Assembly: GCA_946630645.1 (NCBI GenBank)
Contig: CAMOZD010000002.1
Location: 1 to 15,873 of the forward strand
DNA: 15,873 nucleotides
Origin: an uncultured Lachnospiraceae bacterium
GTDB taxonomy: Bacteria; Bacillota; Clostridia; Lachnospirales; Lachnospiraceae
Reading direction: 5' to 3'
Shown here in pieces: positions 12,487-15,873 of this stretch. The notes below the pieces were generated by a model. It ran no database searches. It had not been told where the DNA came from and was given only the letters and a program-made list of their open reading frames with translations. The position numbers and the translations under genes are program-made. Positions within the stretch are counted from its first letter, which is position 1. Each line of letters starts with the position of its first letter.

Positions 12487-13791
12487 ATGAGTGGCAAAGA
12501 TAAGCCCAGGAAGAATTCTCACAGGGAATCCGGCAGGAAAAAGGCCCAGAAGTCCGGGAGCGGAATCAGCCAGTACATCATGGGTGCCGTGATTGTGGCG
12601 GTTCTGGTACTGGGTATATTTACCATGGGTAAGAAGATGTTCGGGGGCGGCAGCCAGACGTCAGGGTCAGATGCCCTGGTGACGGAGGCTGACGCCAAGC
12701 AGACGACAGAACAGAAGGCTGACAATAGTGTGCCTTTGACCAAGCTGGAGATCACAGTCCCCGACAGCAATGTCCGTGTGGGAGAGCAGATTCCCCTGGA
12801 TATCAAGACGGAGCCGGCCAATGCTACTAATACCAGCCTGACCTGGACCATCAATGATGACAGCTTGGCGGACAGGTTCACCTTATCCGACTCCGGCATG
12901 CTCACCATGCTGGATGGGGCAGAGAAGCATACGGTGACCCTGAAAGCAGAGGCTACGGACGGATCAGGACTTTCTGCCAGCCTTGACCTGCGTGTCTATC
13001 CAAAAATAGATCCTTCCAAGCCCATGGTGGCCATCACCTTCGACGATGGCCCTAACCCGGAAACGACTAATGTCATGCTGGATGCCATAGAGGAAAACTA
13101 TGCCAAATGTACCTTCTTCGTGCTGGGCCAGAATGCAGAGTACTATCCGGAAGTAGTAAAGAGGGAATATGATCTGGGCCAGCAGGTGGGAACCCACGGC
13201 TACAGCCATCAGCAGCTGACCAAGCTGCAGGGGGCTGCCCTTACCCAGGAGATTGAAAAGGGAGTCAAGTCCGTAGAGGCTGCGATTGGTACAGCGCCTG
13301 TACTCTTGAGACCGCCCTATGGAGCCTACAATGACACGGTCCGTGCTGAGGCTAAGAAGTACGGCCTTTGCTGTATGAATTGGTCCCTTGATACTGAGGA
13401 CTGGAAGACCAAGAATGCGGATGCTACTTATCAGATGGTCATGAAGGCCGTGGATGGTGACGTGGTGCTGCTGCATGATATCCATCAATATAATGTGGAT
13501 GCCGTAAAAAGATTTATCCCTGACTTGATGGAGCAGGGCTACCAGCTGGTTACAGTATCTGAATTATATGCTGCCCGGGGTGAGACCCTTGATCCCGGAA
13601 CCATTCATTTCCGCACGGATCCCACAGAAGCCAAGGAAGAGACCGGTCCTGCCGCAGACGCAGAAGGAGCGGCTGTGGACGGCAGTGGAACGGCAGGCAG
13701 CGATGCGGCAGCGGGAGACAAGGCCATAAGGACAGGTAGTGATGCGGCTGTGGGAGACAGGTCCGGGGAGGCTGACGGTGGAGCCCAGTAA
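12487..13791 (+). CDS. Membrane-anchored polysaccharide deacetylase with Ig-like domain (NodB/CE4 family)
   Basis: The 434-aa protein starts with a basic cytoplasmic tail and one membrane helix at about 30-48. A linker is followed by an Ig-like (BIG2-type) domain at about 85-172 and a NodB domain from about 178. All CE4 motifs are present: TFDDGP with D186 and D187; HGYSH with metal ligands H237 and H241; RPPYG at 275-279; LDTEDWK with D302; and LLHD with H330. It probably removes N-acetyl groups from peptidoglycan or another surface glycan outside the membrane, a change linked to lysozyme resistance. The last 60 or so residues are a low-complexity Ala/Gly/Asp tail with a repeated GSDAA.GD unit. 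AGGAGGT lies 9 nt before the ATG. The substrate is not determined. Confidence 0.92.
   Translation: MSGKDKPRKNSHRESGRKKAQKSGSGISQYIMGAVIVAVLVLGIFTMGKKMFGGGSQTSGSDALVTEADAKQTTEQKADNSVPLTKLEITVPDSNVRVGEQIPLDIKTEPANATNTSLTWTINDDSLADRFTLSDSGMLTMLDGAEKHTVTLKAEATDGSGLSASLDLRVYPKIDPSKPMVAITFDDGPNPETTNVMLDAIEENYAKCTFFVLGQNAEYYPEVVKREYDLGQQVGTHGYSHQQLTKLQGAALTQEIEKGVKSVEAAIGTAPVLLRPPYGAYNDTVRAEAKKYGLCCMNWSLDTEDWKTKNADATYQMVMKAVDGDVVLLHDIHQYNVDAVKRFIPDLMEQGYQLVTVSELYAARGETLDPGTIHFRTDPTEAKEETGPAADAEGAAVDGSGTAGSDAAAGDKAIRTGSDAAVGDRSGEADGGAQ
13690..13772 (+). repeat. Degenerate repeat encoding the deacetylase's low-complexity tail
   Basis: GGCAGCGATGCGGCAGCGGG and GGTAGTGATGCGGCTGTGGG head two imperfect units of about 39 bp. 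They encode GSDAAAGDKAIRT and GSDAAVGDRSGEA. An earlier related stretch (AADAEGAAVDGSGTA) suggests older copies. The pattern suggests slippage-driven expansion of a disordered tail. Confidence 0.55.
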
Positions 13792-13987
13792 CAGCCGGAA
13801 CCGGCATAAATTTGTCCGGCGGAAAAAGAAGCGGGAGAGAGACCAGGAAGTTCTCCCTGATAAGGATAGCTTCAAAGGTAACTACCATAATGACTACAGT
13901 CCCAGATACGGGGAAGCCTACGATATCTATGACAAGGCCCGGCGCCATGCCAGAGATCTTCGCAGGAGAAAAAAAGGTTCTATATAA
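13778..13987 (+). CDS. Small, very basic hypothetical protein overlapping the deacetylase gene
   Basis: I do not recognise this 69-aa protein. It starts at GTG (13778), with GGGGAGG ending 6 nt upstream, and overlaps the last 14 bases of the deacetylase gene, an arrangement typical of translational coupling. It is rich in Lys and Arg at both ends (KFVRRKKKRERD and RRHARDLRRRKK) with a Tyr/Asp-rich middle (NYHNDYSPRYGEAYDIYD). There is no membrane segment or signal peptide. A terminator follows within 20 bp, closing the two-gene unit. An RNA-binding or other anionic-ligand role would be a guess from charge alone. An ATG at 13739 in the same frame would extend it further into the deacetylase gene and has no ribosome site. 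Confidence 0.5.
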   Translation: MEPSNSRNRHKFVRRKKKRERDQEVLPDKDSFKGNYHNDYSPRYGEAYDIYDKARRHARDLRRRKKGSI

Positions 13988-14007
13988 TTATTTATAAAAA
14001 GGCAGAC

Positions 14008-14052
14008 GGGATGACTTCCCAATTTTTAGAGAGGTCATCCCTGATTTTTTTC
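14008..14052 (+). terminator. Rho-independent terminator after the deacetylase unit
   Basis: GGGATGAC (14008-14015) pairs perfectly with GTCATCCC (14034-14041), with three further inner pairs, and TGATTTTTTTCT follows. It separates this unit from the groESL control region. Confidence 0.9.
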
Positions 14053-14080
14053 TAATTATTTCCAATAATGAGAAATAAGG

Positions 14081-14120
14081 AGAAAAAATTAGAAAATAAG
14101 AGAATAAATTAGAAAATATG
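14081..14120 (+). repeat. Tandem 20-bp AT-rich direct repeat upstream of groESL
   Basis: AGAAAAAATTAGAAAATAAG (14081-14100) and AGAATAAATTAGAAAATATG (14101-14120) match at 18 of 20 positions and share the 13-mer AAATTAGAAAATA. They lie about 80-115 bp upstream of the predicted groES start site. The region 13988-14361 has no gene; it holds the terminator, this repeat, the promoter, a palindrome and CIRCE. Confidence 0.6.
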
Positions 14121-14162
14121 GGTATTTAGAGAGAATAACCATTAATTCAGGATTTTTAAGAT

Positions 14163-14191
14163 TTGCAATTATAGACAAAAGAACATATTAT
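14163..14191 (+). promoter_or_regulatory. groESL promoter
   Basis: TTGCAA (14163-14168), a 17-bp spacer and TATTAT (14186-14191) predict a start near 14198, just ahead of CIRCE. This is the normal geometry for HrcA-controlled sigma-A promoters. The leader would be about 164 nt. Confidence 0.65.
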
Positions 14192-14198
14192 ATGTTCT
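14180..14198. promoter_or_regulatory. 19-bp perfect palindrome over the groES -10 box (possible operator)
   Basis: AGAACATATTATATGTTCT is perfectly symmetric about 14189 (9-1-9) and contains the -10 hexamer. It ends 5 bp before CIRCE. It does not fit LexA (GAAC-N4-GTTC), CtsR or PerR consensus spacing. A regulator is not identified. Confidence 0.45.
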
Positions 14199-14203
14199 AG
14201 TAA

Positions 14204-14230
14204 TTAGCACTCGAGATTATTGAGTGCTAA
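14204..14230. promoter_or_regulatory. CIRCE element (HrcA operator)
   Basis: TTAGCACTC, 9 bp, GAGTGCTAA: a perfect match to the CIRCE consensus. HrcA binds this element and represses chaperone operons until heat shock. No hrcA gene is in the window. Confidence 0.97.
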
Positions 14231-14361
14231 CAGACAAGTAAGACAGATAGATTTCCTAAATAAAAATTCTTTTATAAGCTTCTTATAATAGAATCAGATT
14301 GCTGCCGGCAGGCGGGGATCAAAACCGGGAATCCGATATTAAATTGCAGGAGGTTAATATT

Positions 14362-14634
14362 ATGAAGTTAGTACCATTAGCAGACAGAGTTGTACTGAAA
14401 CAGCTGGAGGCAGAGACCAAAACCCAGTCTGGAATTATCCTTACCAGCTCCGCCCAGGAGAAGCCCCAGGAGGCTGAAGTAGTGGCTGTTGGTCCCGGGA
14501 CTGAGGACGTAAAAATGGAAGTTGCCATAGGTCAGAAGGTAATCTATTCCAAATATTCAGGAACTAATGTGAAGATGGGTGATGATGAGTACATCATCGT
14601 AAAGCAGGGAGACATCCTGGCAATTGTGGAATAG
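14362..14634 (+). CDS. groES: Co-chaperonin GroES
   Basis: GroES is the heptameric lid of the GroEL chamber. The 90-aa protein begins with the family's LVPLADRVVLKQLE, continues with the mobile GroEL-contacting loop (ETKTQSGIILTSSAQEKP), then EVVAVGPG and ends EYIIVKQGDILAIVE. AGGAGGT lies 7 nt before ATG 14362; an upstream in-frame start at 14299 falls in the leader and is rejected. It is the first gene of a CIRCE-controlled operon with groEL 136 bp downstream. Confidence 0.97.
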   Translation: MKLVPLADRVVLKQLEAETKTQSGIILTSSAQEKPQEAEVVAVGPGTEDVKMEVAIGQKVIYSKYSGTNVKMGDDEYIIVKQGDILAIVE

Positions 14635-14640
14635 ACTGGA

Positions 14641-14691
14641 TGCCCGGCCTGCAGGCAGGTTAAAGGCCTGCGGTTCTGGGCAGGCATTTTT
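14641..14691 (+). other. Hairpin with T-run between groES and groEL
   Basis: GCCTGC (14647-14652) pairs with GCAGGC (14680-14685) around an inner GCAGG (14655-14659)/CCTGC (14667-14671) stem, and ATTTTTA follows. An alternative outer pairing is TGCCC (14641) with GGGCA (14678). It resembles a leaky terminator or an mRNA processing/stability element. Confidence 0.5.
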
Positions 14692-14710
14692 AGAGAGACA
14701 TATTTTATAA

Positions 14711-15873
<1,163 letters not shown>

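Noticed and set aside
13812..13997. An alternative frame overlapping the small basic protein gene.
   Set aside because: The frame starting at GTG 13778 has a proper ribosome site and ends before the terminator; this one has neither advantage.
14180..14198. LexA (SOS) box at the groES promoter, because of GAAC and GTTC half-sites.
   Set aside because: Gram-positive LexA boxes have GAAC and GTTC 4 bp apart; here they are 9 bp apart.
14272..14288. PerR box in the groES leader.
   Set aside because: Half-sites are similar, but the spacing is 3 bp instead of 1 and the half-sites end in G/C.

Overview
This window looks like a chromosomal housekeeping segment from a mid-GC Gram-positive anaerobe of the class Clostridia, most likely Lachnospiraceae. 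The clues are strong AGGAGG-type ribosome sites, the ireB-ruvX-DUF1292 block, a single-gene RNase J, a YlbF-family gene, a CIRCE-controlled groESL operon and a stand-alone carboxyltransferase subunit without a biotin domain. Genus and species cannot be read from this sequence. I see no prophage, insertion sequence, CRISPR array, rRNA or tRNA gene.

Layout: (1) 1-768, the 3' end of a biotin-dependent carboxyltransferase (OadA/PycB type). (2) 1069-3432, a cysteine desulfurase followed by a rhodanese-less ThiI: sulfur mobilisation and 4-thiouridine synthesis. (3) 3639-3878 on the minus strand, an HPr-like protein that lacks the phosphocarrier histidine but keeps the regulatory serine motif; a bidirectional terminator separates it from thiI, and it is divergent from mtaB. 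(4) 3978-5567, MtaB (ms2t6A37 synthesis) with an unusual internal insertion. (5) 5620-6716, ireB, ruvX and a DUF1292 gene. (6) 6717-8753, RNase J, which starts at TTG behind a 372-nt stretch full of hairpins. (7) 8879-9629, a YlbF-family gene overlapping a short membrane protein that resembles only the N-terminal part of MltG. (8) 9768-11694, an O-methyltransferase and a U32-family protein, resembling the TrmR/TrhP wobble-uridine pair. (9) 11818-12375, elongation factor P. (10) 12487-13987, a membrane-anchored Ig-like plus NodB polysaccharide deacetylase and an overlapping small basic protein. (11) 14086-15873, the AT-rich groESL control region with CIRCE, groES, and a groEL gene cut by the window end.

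Functionally the window is dominated by tRNA modification and translation (NifS-like/ThiI, MtaB, TrmR/TrhP-like, EF-P), RNA processing (RuvX, RNase J, YlbF) and envelope or stress functions (IreB, MltG-like, NodB deacetylase, GroESL). The coding content is largely conventional. The observations most worth a second look are the histidine-less HPr-like protein, the structured rnj leader with competing pairings, the tandem extended -10 boxes with an attenuator-like leader before ylbF, the 19-bp palindrome centred on the groES -10 box beside CIRCE, and the insertion in MtaB. I do not see a clearly new multi-gene system. All assignments come from reading motifs and pairing by eye; no database search or folding was run.
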